Assembly (NCBI GenBank): GCA_011319805.1
Contig: SJRY01000260.1
Location: 124,001 to 188,000, forward strand
Origin: Macrocybe gigantea
Lineage: Eukaryota > Basidiomycota > Agaricomycetes > Agaricales > Callistosporiaceae
DNA: 64,000 nucleotides
Direction of reading: 5' to 3'
Positions within the stretch are counted from its first letter, which is position 1. Every line of letters starts with the position of its first letter. The notes beneath the pieces are model-generated. The model ran no database searches, had not been told where the DNA came from, and worked only from the letters and a program-made list of their open reading frames with translations. The translations under genes were made by a program, and so were the position numbers. Of this stretch, positions 23,063 to 32,110 are shown in pieces.

Positions 23063-24802
23063 AAAACCCTCTTTATCAGAGCTTTCTTCATCCTTGTCTT
23101 CTTCGTCCTCTCCTTCTTCTTCTTTCACTTCTCTGACCCGGGATTTTCCTTTCTTCTTCTTCTTGCAGTTCCGTGCATAATGTCCCTTTAAGCCACAGTT
23201 GAAACATGTGACATTTGCTGCTCCTTTTCGTGGTTCCGGGCAGTTTCGTGAGATGTGTCCTGGTTTATTGCAGTTGAAGCAGTTGTTGCTTCGTACTTTG
23301 TCGACTTCCATGGCCTGTCCTGCTCCTCGGCTTGGATTTCCGGCCTTGCGCTGATTGCTTGTGAATTCTCCTCTCATCACATTTCTGTGTTCATCGATGT
23401 TTCGTCCAATCGCTCGAACTGTCTTGATATATTCATCTCCATCTGTTGGAAGTGTGGAGATCGAGTGTACGGCTTCTGCTGTCCTTCGGTTTAAACTCTT
23501 CTCGAGTAGGAAACGAGGGGCTGTTCCTGTCATTCCTGCTTTCCCTGCGAGGTCCACGAATTCATCCAGAAATTCGTCGATGGGTCGGTTTCCCTGTCTG
23601 ATGTTGAATAGTTTGCTTCCTGCTTGTGATGGCGACATGACGTTGCTGAATCGTGTCTCTATCTCGGTTATGAAGTCGGCCCATGTGCTTTGGTTGGTAG
23701 TGGTGTCGATCTTCTTTGATGCCCAGTGGGCTCCGGGTCCGTCGGTCATTCTAGACAGGACCGCTCCAATCTTCTGTGTATCCGTGAGGTCTCCATGTGC
23801 GGTTATGTAGAGTTTCATCTTCCTCCACCAAATATCGAAGGATGTTCGATCTCCTGTAAAGGATTTCGGGTCGGCGATGATTCCCTTGTACTCTGTCGTC
23901 ATCCTTTGGGGGTTTTCTTCGTCGTTCTCTTGGTCTTGGTCTTCCTGTTCCTGGATCTGTTGTTCTTGGGTCTGCTGTGCTTGTACTTGGGCTTGCTGTT
24001 CTTGGAGCTGTTTCTGTCTTCGCTCCTCTCTCTGTTCTTTCCAGTAGTCTAGGTCGACTCCTGCGATCCTACAAGCTTGTTCAAAATCAGCCCACTCTGC
24101 AGCGGTCGGTCCGGTTGTCTTTGGTAATCCTTTTCGCTCCCTCCACCGATAGTATTCGTCCCAGTCGCTGTTGCTTACTTTCGCCACGGTGGTGCGATTC
24201 TCTCCTTATGCAGTGCTTCGGCGGATTGGTCCTCTGAAGGGATTCGGCGGTTTTGTTCCTGTGTGTCCTTGACTCTGGTGTCGTTCTCATTGGTTCTGTC
24301 GTATGCTCTGTGCGTTGTGCCCTCTCTGTATCAGTATGTCTTCCTCCTGTGTTCGGCGATTATAGTTCTCGATCTGTTGTCGCCTAAAATCTCGGGCTTG
24401 TGTTCGTTCTTCTCTTGTTTTCTTGCGGATGGGTTCGTCCTCTTCTTCGGCAAGAAGATTCTGGTCTGACCACAGCTCTTCTGGGCTTATCCCGTATTCT
24501 CCTTCTAGGAAAAGTTCTGCAATGAGTTGTGCTGCTCCTTCGCTGAGGATCTCAGCGGGCTCGTCTGTGGTGGTGAAGGCAAACTCTCTCAGAAATGCCT
24601 GTTCTTCGTCGTCGCTACTTGGTGTAGGCGTGCGCTCTCTCTTTCGTTTGTTTGGATTGCTAGTGTCTCTGCGGATGGCGTGGACTGTCTCTGCGAATGG
24701 CGTGGACTGCAATGTCTGGTCTACTTCTCTGAGCCAAGTGCTCTCGTCGCTCGTGCTAGTGCTCGCTGGGTCGGCGACCGCTTGTCGTCGAATGTTGATC
24801 AA
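23045..24802 (-). CDS. gypsy Gag, with TGA and TAA near its middle
   Basis: One frame runs from ATG 24802 to TAG 23045, broken by TGA 24287-24289 and TAA 24206-24208. The first 171 codons are acidic and charged. The second part begins DWDEYYRWRERKG and holds the capsid-like retrotransposon Gag domain (about 23870-23560) and two CCHC knuckles (CFNCNKPGHISRNC near 23280-23240 and CFNCGLKGHYARNC near 23205-23165), then a basic and an acidic tail. There is no ATG at the head of the second part (the first candidate codon is GTG 24187), so I read both parts as one Gag with two nonsense mutations rather than two genes. The frame overlaps Pol, which is in the -1 frame. Confidence 0.8.
23063..23069 (-). 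promoter_or_regulatory. candidate -1 ribosomal frameshift heptamer G GGT TTT
   Basis: On the minus strand GGGTTTT sits 16 bases before the Gag stop, in the X XXY YYZ phase relative to Gag (ga-G GGT TTT). A -1 shift there enters the Pol frame, which is open onward to the protease. Function is inferred; no downstream pseudoknot was modelled. Confidence 0.55.
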
Positions 24803-24868
24803 GTCTTTGATAAAGCGTGACGTGGTGTGTGTGTGAGTCTGAGCGAGTCTCGACGAGGCTTAATATCT

Positions 24869-25188
24869 TGTTAGGCTAGACGAATCTCAGAAGGACTCGG
24901 GCAGACTAAGTGCAAGAGTGGTCTTGAGATGATGGCAAAAGGAATATTAAGCCTAGCGCTACTGGTACATCTGGGAGTCCTTATATACATTACAGTACTC
25001 GAGCACGGACCATGGGCTGCGCAATGCTGTGGACTGCGGATGAGTAAGACTGGAAGGAGATGACTCAGGATGACTAGGGAAGTGGGATGACTCGATGGCT
25101 GCGCGCTGCGCAGCATGATGGGGGAGATAAGGGATGTGGGAAAGATAAGATACGAAAATGAATAGTCCTTTGGGCGGCGTCTGTAACA
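24869..25188 (-). repeat. 5' LTR of the gypsy element
   Basis: It is the partner of 18667-18986 and lies upstream of Gag for the minus-strand element. The duplication caaat follows at 25189-25193. Confidence 0.96.
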
Positions 25189-26258
25189 CAAATGAATCAT
25201 CCTTGAAAGATGCTTGCGGGGGAGGAGAATGATGGGAGGGGCTTGGGTTTGGGGGTGCAATTGCCTTCCTTCTCTTCCTGGCCTGTCCGCTCTCGTCGCC
25301 AGTCGCTGTAGACATCGGCAGCCTCTGTTTTGAACTGGTGCCTTCATCTAGAAACGATACCTCCTGATGATCAATGAGATCCATTTCGGTAAGAATGTTT
25401 TTGCCAAGATGTCGGACCGTCTTCAAGTTACGGTGCCTCTGGGCAGTCTTTGAATGATAATTGCCTCCACATCCGCAATCACAAGGAATTTTTTTCGGGG
25501 GTTTGGACTGTCGTGGGGGCATGTTAGGGCGAGGAGAACAAGTTGACGTGTTAGTTAGAAGGACTTACTTATATCCTTCGGATCACAGGTAGTTTAGCAG
25601 CAGACGGAACATATCAATGCACGTAAGCTATCTGCTTCAGGTATTATGCAACGTTGGACAATGCGGACATGGGCAACTCGAACATACCAGGTTGAGCTGC
25701 TCAATATCGACACAAAGAACCTCCGGAAAATTACATCAAGTGCCCATGGAACTGAACTTCTGCACAGAGTATACTCCTGAAAAAATATACTGGGGGATTC
25801 AGTGTCGTCCTTCGGAGGGAAATAAGGAATCCTCGGGAATGTTGAGGATGATGCGGAGTCAAGACCCCAATGGACACCTTGACCATCCCCCCGTCGCTTA
25901 CCTGCCCCATCCTCAACTGGTGAGTACCTCTCCTCTTCATTGCCCTCTCCAATCTGGACTCGAGTCTTAACTTCGTGTTAACTCGAGAGGGTCTCAACTT
26001 CATGTTGGCCCTGGCAAATTCACTTCGTGTGCTTGCCCTCCTCCCCTGTTGATCTTGATCGAGTCTCAGTGTACTGTCATTGGAATGATCCACGATGCTT
26101 TTCCTCTGTGTGACCTTGTTTGAGTCACCGATGGCTCTAGAAGCAAGCACAGGAGAATCCCATCTCACTCTCGCCTTCCGGCTCTCTTCAAAACTAGATT
26201 CCGTGAGTTCATTTTTCGTTCCTCCCAGATTGGTTTTAAACAACTTCTCAGTGTTCAG

Positions 26259-28560
26259 ATGGCTTCATTATTCTTCAATGGACGCTCCGCAATTGATACC
26301 GCCAGGGTTTTAGCGAAGCGCAGGTTTGACAGTGAGGCTTTTCAGCTTTCTGCCATACTTTATTTTTTTCTGACGCCCTGGCAGAACCCCTTCTACCTTG
26401 GGATGGCCGTGTTGCAGCAGTGATGGGCAAAGTCGTCTGTACCACACCTAACGGGGATTACATTCCTTTCCCGCCCCTGGGCCAATGTGACGTTCACCTG
26501 TGAGCTGATTATCGTTACGGCGAAGATGACCCAATGTTGTGGCCGCAACCATATATGGGTGACTACCCACATCTGGGCTGCATACCGATGAAACCATCTG
26601 ATCCCAGTGACCCCCTTTCCATCATGTGGTGGGATCCGACGATGGATGATTTTGCACCTATCTCTAACAGCTTAGTCAGTGGGATCGGATACCTGGCAAA
26701 GACAAAGTTTGATGTTTTGGAGATGATGATGAGGGCACTGCGTAGATGAGTAGAGGAATATAAGAAACGTGCTAAAGTACCGGATGCGTCCCTTCTTGCA
26801 CTGGAAAAAGGAATGCATCACGCCTGTGTCCGCCTCGGCTCTCTACCATCGTCATTTGTTGAGATGAGGTTCGGGGTCACCAAATTCCAAAGATACTACC
26901 TCGAAATCCATGCATTATTGGATTATCTGGAGATTTACGTGCCTCGTGTGGTGGGCCAAATGACCGTCGCAACACACACTGAAGACTGCATTGGCATTTT
27001 TACCAATGTCCCACACGTGGCTTACGATTACGCCGCGGCTGGAATTCCAGTTTGGCTTCTATGCACTGAGGAGGATTTCTTAGCCACGGCAGTAGACATC
27101 AATATCCTGTCCTTCACCCAACCTGTCTTTGCTGCGGACTGCGTATGCACAGCTAAAAATGACCCTCCCTTCCCGACAATCTTTTCCAGTCCTGCGAACT
27201 CTCCGGCCAAGCATATAGCGATCCATCGCTACTCGCAGACGTGGCTTGTCTTTAGAGATCCTTTCGATGCTTATGCCAACTCTGTTCCCATGGATCCATT
27301 CATGCTAGGTCGTCAGGCCCCGACAGAGTCAATAGGTCGAACGATGGAGGAGTTGATGAAACCTCAAACAATGCCACCTGCAATGCAGAAGAAGGGAACA
27401 ACAAGTGCGAACATTCGTGAGTTATGGATAATTCGTTGTTGTGGCAACCAGCTCACCAGTCTTTAACAGCGTCAAAGTGTCAAAAAGCGTCAGCGTCAAT
27501 ATCGACGAGCAGCTGTGACAAATATGCCCCTCTTGAAAGCCCTATGGCTCCCTTCACAATCCCCGTCTGGGCAGCCGCCTTGAAAGTGGTGGATAGGACA
27601 CTGTCGCGGATCATTCAGGATGCAATACAATTTCGTACTTGCGGCCACTATACCTTTCCGGATCCCGGTCTCTTTGTCACTCCCGCCAGCGACGACAGGA
27701 AAGCAAAGTTTTTCGAGGCTTGGCTATGGCTATGCCCTGCTTGGTTATGGCATGTCCTGAGCAATGCATCGAGCACCATGTCCGCCCAATATTGGCGTGA
27801 TTATCTTTCAATGGGTTATATTGCGACCCATAATGATGATAGCGCAGCAGCGAAACGACGCAGGCAGATCGTTGCTTACATGGAACCGAATCGTGACTTT
27901 CCTGGAGTGATGGAGCCACGCGCCATTGTCGGTGAGCCTCTGAAGTGGTTGGGACAGGAATTTCTGCCTAGCTCGCTTCCTCCATTGAACATCACCCGCG
28001 AGATTCTTTGGAAACTTTACGAGTTGAATTTTCGATATGATTTACTCGCTTTAGATCGCCACGCCTATGCCAGTGGCGACACGTCTGATGTGGACACCAT
28101 TCTCGCCTGACAAGATCTCCTCGCCGCTTGCTTTCCATCCTGTCAGGTTCTCACCGCCATTGACATACCTCCGGTCAATAGCGGGCTAGCAGTGAATGAT
28201 TGGCAAGTTCGCCTACCTTTTGTCATAGCTCTCGCGCAGGTCATGCATATGTGGAAAGGCCCCAAACCTGACCTCCTCGTCTCACCTCCCGATGCCAACA
28301 CATGTACTGAAGAAATTGCAAATGAACTGGAGCGTGGATGTGCGCAATATTTTACACAAACTTTCTTCGACTTTTTCGGCAGAGCTGCCATGATCCCACA
28401 TCGCATTTATCCTTGAAAACCTCTACTTTACGACGTGTTACAGACCAATGCAATAATCCAGTTGTCCCATTCACTTCTCCTTGGCCTGATAAATCTGTAC
28501 ATGGACCAGCGAATCGGTGATGATTTGAAGAATTCCGATGGCCTAAATATGTTTGAATCA
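26259..28560 (+). pseudogene. CACTA cargo gene 1: large conserved basidiomycete protein of unknown function, four TGA stops
   Basis: It begins with ATG 26259 (MASLFFNGRSAIDTARVLAKR). An intron with a GTGAG donor (26332-26384) is followed by a long exon with PWDGRVAAVMG, GDYIPFPPLGQCDVHL, GEDDPMLWPQPY, MWWDPTMDDF, FQRYYLEIHALLDYLEIYVPR and AAGIPVWLL. After another intron near 27420-27480 come PFTIPVWAAALKVVDRTL and a C-terminal part. I recall this motif series from a large family of uncharacterised agaricomycete proteins, but I know no function for it. In-frame TGA stops at 26501, 26747, 28108 and 28414 all fit CGA to TGA. Because the gene lies inside the inverted repeats and shares the transposase's decay, I infer it is cargo of the element rather than a host gene. 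Confidence 0.75.
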
Positions 28561-29045
28561 GTAAGTTTCAGTCTCTTGACCAGAAAGGTTTCTTACCGGT
28601 GCGACGACGCCCAGCTTTGCCATTTTCTTCAAAGGCTCCTCATCGTCTGGGTCTTCCAGCTTCCTCTTACCTAAAAGGACATTCAAGATCTTCGAATCAT
28701 AACAAAATATGCAGATACTCACCGTTTTTGACAGGTACTGGTTGGAACCGAACTTTTGCAGAATGGGTTTGCTTTGTCGCACTCGCTTGAGTTGCTGCCC
28801 TTCCACACATGCTGCATGGGCATTTGGCCAACCGTCCTTTGCTTGCAGTGGCTGTCATGAAGAAGATGGGCACTCTTATCAAAAGAACATAGGAAGCCAC
28901 CCATACCTGCTTCAACAGCGTCAACAGCGCTTTCTGGCTCCGTCTCGGACTCAATTTCTACAGCCGGCCTTCCCGACGGCCATCGCTGGGTATCGGGAAT
29001 AGTATAAGAGTCAAAAGAAGAAGAGCTTCGACTATGGGTATTCAT
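28558..29045 (-). CDS. CACTA cargo gene 2: small Cys-containing, NLS-bearing protein of unknown function
   Basis: Three exons on the minus strand give about 125 codons. Exon 1 starts at ATG 29045 (MNTHSRSSSSFDSY) and ends in an acidic ESETEPES stretch. The middle exon holds CPCSMCGRAA, and the last exon holds GKRKLEDPDDEEPLKKMAK, a plausible bipartite nuclear signal. Introns have GT donors (gtatgg, gtgagt) and AG acceptors, and the frame is free of stops. Its 3' end abuts or overlaps the 3' end of cargo gene 1 on the other strand. The CxCxxC pair could bind metal, which is inference. No family is recognised. Confidence 0.5.
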
Positions 29046-29687
29046 GCTGGAATGCTGGGTGCAATACGATAGAGGGAGACGTTTTATATCTAACGGGCTA
29101 ATTGATTTCCTTTTCAGGCTAGTTGTGTCCGGATGGGACTTGCTCACCATAACACGATGCTCCGAAGTGGTTTTGATGCCAGAAATTCTGTGGTTCGGCC
29201 TTCCCTGACAATATATTTTACAGCAGCGCTTGGTAGAAAAACCGCAGACCACTATCTGCGTGCTCCCCGATCAGCTAGCAGGATTTTTTCGGAACTTATC
29301 CACTCGATCGCCGCTTCTGCTATGATTCCGCGATGGACGAATTGCAAGTATTCTCCATGTCCACAAAGCCTGCTATGGATTGAACATCAGCTCAACTTTG
29401 GATTCTGCATTACAAGGTTAGATGCACCGTTCCTCCCTCCGTGTCTATCTATTAGTCTCAATACCATTGCAGGACAAAGATACGAAAAGGTTTGCATTTT
29501 TTTGCATTCCGTATACACTTGCTAAACGCTTCGGAACTTATCATGCTCGCTTGACCGTTTTTTTTTTTCGACTGATGTGCACCTATTCCATTTCTGCACA
29601 GGCTCCTTGTCCATTTCGTAATTTTTGCCTTGGTTAAAAGCCCAAGAAGCTCGAGTGCAGTCCAGCTTCCTGCCCATTCACCCCACC
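29046..29687. other. spacer between cargo genes 2 and 3
   Basis: About 640 bp probably serving as the divergent promoter region for cargo 2 (-) and cargo 3 (+). It contains a 10-base T run (tttttttttt near 29560). I see no gene. Confidence 0.5.
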
Positions 29688-31345
29688 ATGGTCACCAAAG
29701 CACGAAATACCTCGAAGGTTATGCCCTCAGCATCAAAGGAGAACCGCGTGCCGGGGACACGGGCCCTCACTGCCGTGAAGTCCACGGTAAGTATGACTTT
29801 GTTACAGAATGACATCATTGCTGGCTGACTACGATACATTGCAGAAGGCAGATGCGATTACCCACCCTGCTTTGGTCGAGAAGCTGCAAGGCCAGCACGC
29901 TCCGAACGCTGGCCCACCTGCCAGAACCGTGAGTGGCCTTCTTATTATAACCTTCAGATTCATTGCTAACTATGATACGTGGCAGAGGACAGGTCCAATT
30001 GCCCACCCTGCTCTGGCTGAGAAGTCGCAAGGTCAGCGCCCTTCAAACATTGCCTCATCTGCCAGAACTGTAAGTATCCTTTCTATTACAGCCCTCAATT
30101 CCTACATCCACTCCTACAGATCTCGAAAGGCAGTAAGGCGTTAAAGACATATGCTGCGTGACACCGCAAAACGAATGCGGCTAAAGCATCTGTTATCGGC
30201 CCATCCGTACCAACTGTGAAGGCGCCCGTGAACACAAAACTCAATAGTTCGGTCGGTAACATGACAGCGAAACAGCAAATTGCATTTTTGAAAGGTCTGT
30301 ACGGATAATTTCATTCCCGTGTCCATTAGGTGATCAAAAGGTTCATTTTCAGCCAAGCTCAACCTTTATGAGAAGAGAGAGGCTGCACGTAAACATGTGG
30401 ATCCGGCCGCTTCCATTGCAATGATCGAAGAGCCTGAAGGATGCTACAACCTTTGTGAGGCCATGCAACTTACCAGCAACAAGCCACTTTATAGCAAGAT
30501 CAGGGTATGTGTCTGGCTGTATTCGACGTGTGCGCACATTTCTGAAGAGATTTTATAGGCTCTCATCCGAAAGCTCTTGCAAAAGTACGGTATCAAGATG
30601 GGCGCAACATATGACTCTGTCAAGAAAAAGGTCCTTCTCGTAATTTGTGCCTCGGTATGTTTTTTTATGAGTGTTGGGCATTTCCCTGAAGTACACCCGC
30701 AGGCTGAACAAAAGATACCATATCTGGAGCGATTCGTGGGCTCATGGCCCGTCCTAAGAATGGTCCGAACGATTCTCAAGAACCAATGATACTACCGCCG
30801 AGGCAACCCCGACAGTGATGATGACAACAATGGCATCAAGAATCAAGTTCCCGTTCTCAATGGCATGGATGTGGAGGTCGCGGCTGAGGGTGGGAATGGT
30901 CCTGATGAGGATCAGGAGATGGACAATGTTGAGGATGATGGTGACAGTACGTGCCCAATCATTATACTGAAAATGCTGAACTCCTTTTCCTTTCCGTTAT
31001 CTCTCAGGCTACAATCTTGACATAGACATGGAGAACTCCCATGGTGACGTGTACGATGATTACAATGACCTGAATATGGAAGCTTATGATGAAGACAGCA
31101 GGAACGGTGATCTCGGCAGGTATGAGTACTATTACAACAATGACGACGAGGCTATGGAGCCTGAAGGTGGCGGTGACGCTGATGAGGATATGGAATCTGA
31201 AGGTGGTGACGACGACGATGAAGCTATGGAGCCCGAAGCCGGCGATGGCGATATCGAGCACCCAAATGCACTGGCGTCCCACACTCGTTCCAGGAACCGC
31301 CGTACTGCCGCCAAAGCCATAGAAAGTGACGTCGATTCTGCTTAA
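29688..31345 (+). pseudogene. CACTA cargo gene 3: multi-exon protein with acidic tail, two TGA stops
   Basis: Exon 1 is 29688-29786 (MVTKARNTSKVMPSASKEN). Exons 2 (29845-29928) and 3 (29986-30069) are both 84 nt, phase 0, and homologous (ITHPALVEKLQGQ versus IAHPALAEKSQGQ), a tandem exon duplication. Later exons give KLNLYEKREAARKHVDP, a helical segment (ALIRKLLQKYGIKMGATYDS) and IPYLERFVGSWPVLRMVRTIL, resembling a repeat family I recall from uncharacterised agaricomycete proteins. The last exons encode a strongly acidic tail (EAMEPEGGGDADEDMESEGG) and end SRNRRTAAKAIESDVDSA. TGA at 30159 and 30787 replace a probable arginine (AA-R-HRKT; NQ-R-YYRR). All visible splice sites are GT-AG. The function is unknown; the acidic tail and basic N-terminus suggest a chromatin or nuclear protein, which is inference. 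Confidence 0.68.
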
Positions 31346-31783
31346 TTATACATAAATTTAATGAACTTTTTACCTACCTCTTTCTCTCCTTTGCGTCACA
31401 TTTTCCTTACAATTTCTCTATTAATTTTCAGCTTCTTAGTGCCATAATTTAAGCCAATCAAAGATGTGCTCAATAATTTTAAATGGCAATATTTTCGCTC
31501 TTGGTGTTCGAAAAAAACCTCCATCACAAATTGAGATGAATAGATGAAATGGGTATTAATATTTCGAACCTTTTGAGCTGAATTCGGGGGCTGAATGGGA
31601 ACAAAATTCACCATAAATTTCCACTGTTTCCTGTCTACTTTTAAGCCACTTTACAGCAAGAAATACTGACTATCCTGGTCTAAAAATCGGCCTCTCCAGG
31701 TCCGGTTTCTTGATGAAATCTACCGAGTTTTTCAACGTTTTGATGTACAGAAAATTGATCTTGTCAGGCAGAAATGAGTCGAT

Positions 31784-31812
31784 TTTTTTCCGCCCCCATC
31801 GGTCTTACAGTG
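31784..31812 (-). repeat. right terminal inverted repeat of the CACTA element
   Basis: It ends ttacagtg on the plus strand, the complement of CACTGTAA, and includes ccgccccc, the complement of the left-end G block. CGC follows at 31813-31815. Confidence 0.9.
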
Positions 31813-32110
31813 CGCTCTTGGTGGGTCGCCTCTTCTACTTCCCCCCCGCTGGCACGACGACATTCTGACATGTTATTCCCCGTTGCAGATTTTGCAGGGC
31901 GAAATCGACAAGGTAGTGCCAAAGGAACAAGCAGAGACGATCCACGAAAGCATCAAGTCCAGGGGAGGTGTCGTCGAGTACAAGCTATATCCTGGAGAAG
32001 GACACGGCTGGCGACAGGAGAAGAACATAGCAGACTCCCTTGATAGGGAGATAGCCTTCTATGAGAAGGTCCTGGGTTTGCGCGACGAGACTGCTAAGTC
32101 AACGATGTGA

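Larger units (their letters stand above)
18667..25188 (-). mobile_element. Ty3/gypsy chromovirus inserted in the CACTA transposase
   Basis: The element is 6,522 bp with 320-bp LTRs (18667-18986 and 24869-25188, TG...CA) and target duplication caaat (18662-18666 and 25189-25193). Minus-strand order is Gag with two zinc knuckles, protease, RT, RNase H, integrase and chromodomain, then a further small ORF. RT before integrase defines gypsy, and the chromodomain defines a chromovirus. The LTRs differ at only two positions, both CpG, so it is the youngest insertion by LTR divergence and necessarily younger than the CACTA element. A purine tract (minus AAAGAGAGGGTGA, 18987-18999) precedes the 3' LTR. 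I could not assign a tRNA to the sequence after the 5' LTR. Confidence 0.96.
15628..25522 (-). pseudogene. CACTA (tnp2-like) transposase, interrupted by a chromovirus and several stops
   Basis: The gene runs right to left. The N-terminus (25522-25189) begins MPPRQSKPPKK and contains CDCGCGGNYHS, the Cys/His start I recall for agaricomycete CACTA transposases. After the gypsy insertion (18667-25188) it continues with an acidic segment (18530-18290), a Cys-rich segment (CFTSAYEDCNTCPNC, about 18000) and a core around 17880-16780. That core includes the CHLC motif, the LSFPWSFPFDFMHLIWENLIPNL block (about 17150-17050) and IPSAFG. The C-terminal part covers 16600-15628, with MGPVWAYWAFPIER, YGQLMRIFVVRLP and VVDLSTVKCLVGR. 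TGA stops lie at 17888, 17504, 17393 and 16775, and a TAG at 15760; the TGAs fit lost arginine codons. It would cut and paste the CACTG-ended element. Introns are present but not all resolved. Confidence 0.88.
14017..31812. mobile_element. CACTA-superfamily (En/Spm) DNA transposon, 17.8 kb, with cargo and a nested gypsy element
   Basis: The left end reads CACTGTGAGCCCCGAGG and the right end, reverse-complemented, CACTGTAAGACCGATGG. The imperfect inverted repeat continues to about 29 bp with six mismatches. A 3-bp direct repeat CGC (14014-14016 and 31813-31815) is the superfamily's target duplication. Removing the element restores a perfect S9 peptidase frame. Inside are a tnp2-like transposase (minus, 15628-25522), a chromovirus inserted in that gene (18667-25188), and cargo genes at 26259-28560 (+), 28558-29045 (-) and 29688-31345 (+). 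The transposase and two cargo genes contain TGA stops, so this copy is defective. Confidence 0.93.
12045..32110 (+). pseudogene. S9 prolyl-oligopeptidase-type peptidase, split by a 17.8-kb CACTA transposon
   Basis: Exons are 12045-12116, 12183-12456, 12516-13557, 13616-14016 joined to 31816-31820 across the transposon, and 31889-32110. With one copy of the CGC duplication removed they sum to 2,016 nt, exactly 672 codons, normal for the family. The N-terminal half forms the beta-propeller (SPDGTRFTW, about 12708; VFTSDQSGYINPW, about 12900). The C-terminal alpha/beta hydrolase has the nucleophile in GSSAGGY (about 13780), the Asp in GEIDKVVP (31901-31924) and the His in GEGHGWR (about 31996). 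The family cleaves acyl- or dipeptides from short peptides (S9C/DPP V-like); no signal peptide is visible. The insertion lies in the APLL motif between Ser and Asp, so the current allele loses the catalytic Asp and His. Outside the insertion the frame looks intact, so the insertion may be recent. Confidence 0.93.

Noticed and set aside
24087..24290. ORF overlapping the first gypsy stop by ATGA, as if a reinitiation-coupled gene
   Set aside because: The upstream and downstream parts of Gag are in the same frame, and the stop is better explained as a TGA mutation. The overlapping ORF is basic, low in structure and lies in the wrong frame.
18669..25347. Two near-identical minus-strand ORFs (18669-18914 and 24871-25347)
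   Set aside because: They are the LTR sequence of the gypsy element read as protein, not a duplicated gene.
31004..31282. Hydrophobic Val/Ile-rich minus-strand ORF that looks like a membrane protein
   Set aside because: It is the antisense of GA-rich codons of the acidic tail of cargo gene 3, which always produces Val/Ile/Leu runs.
14017..31812. Starship-type giant element with captain recombinase
   Set aside because: There is no tyrosine-recombinase captain. The ends are inverted repeats starting CACTG with a 3-bp duplication, and the transposase is of the tnp2 type.
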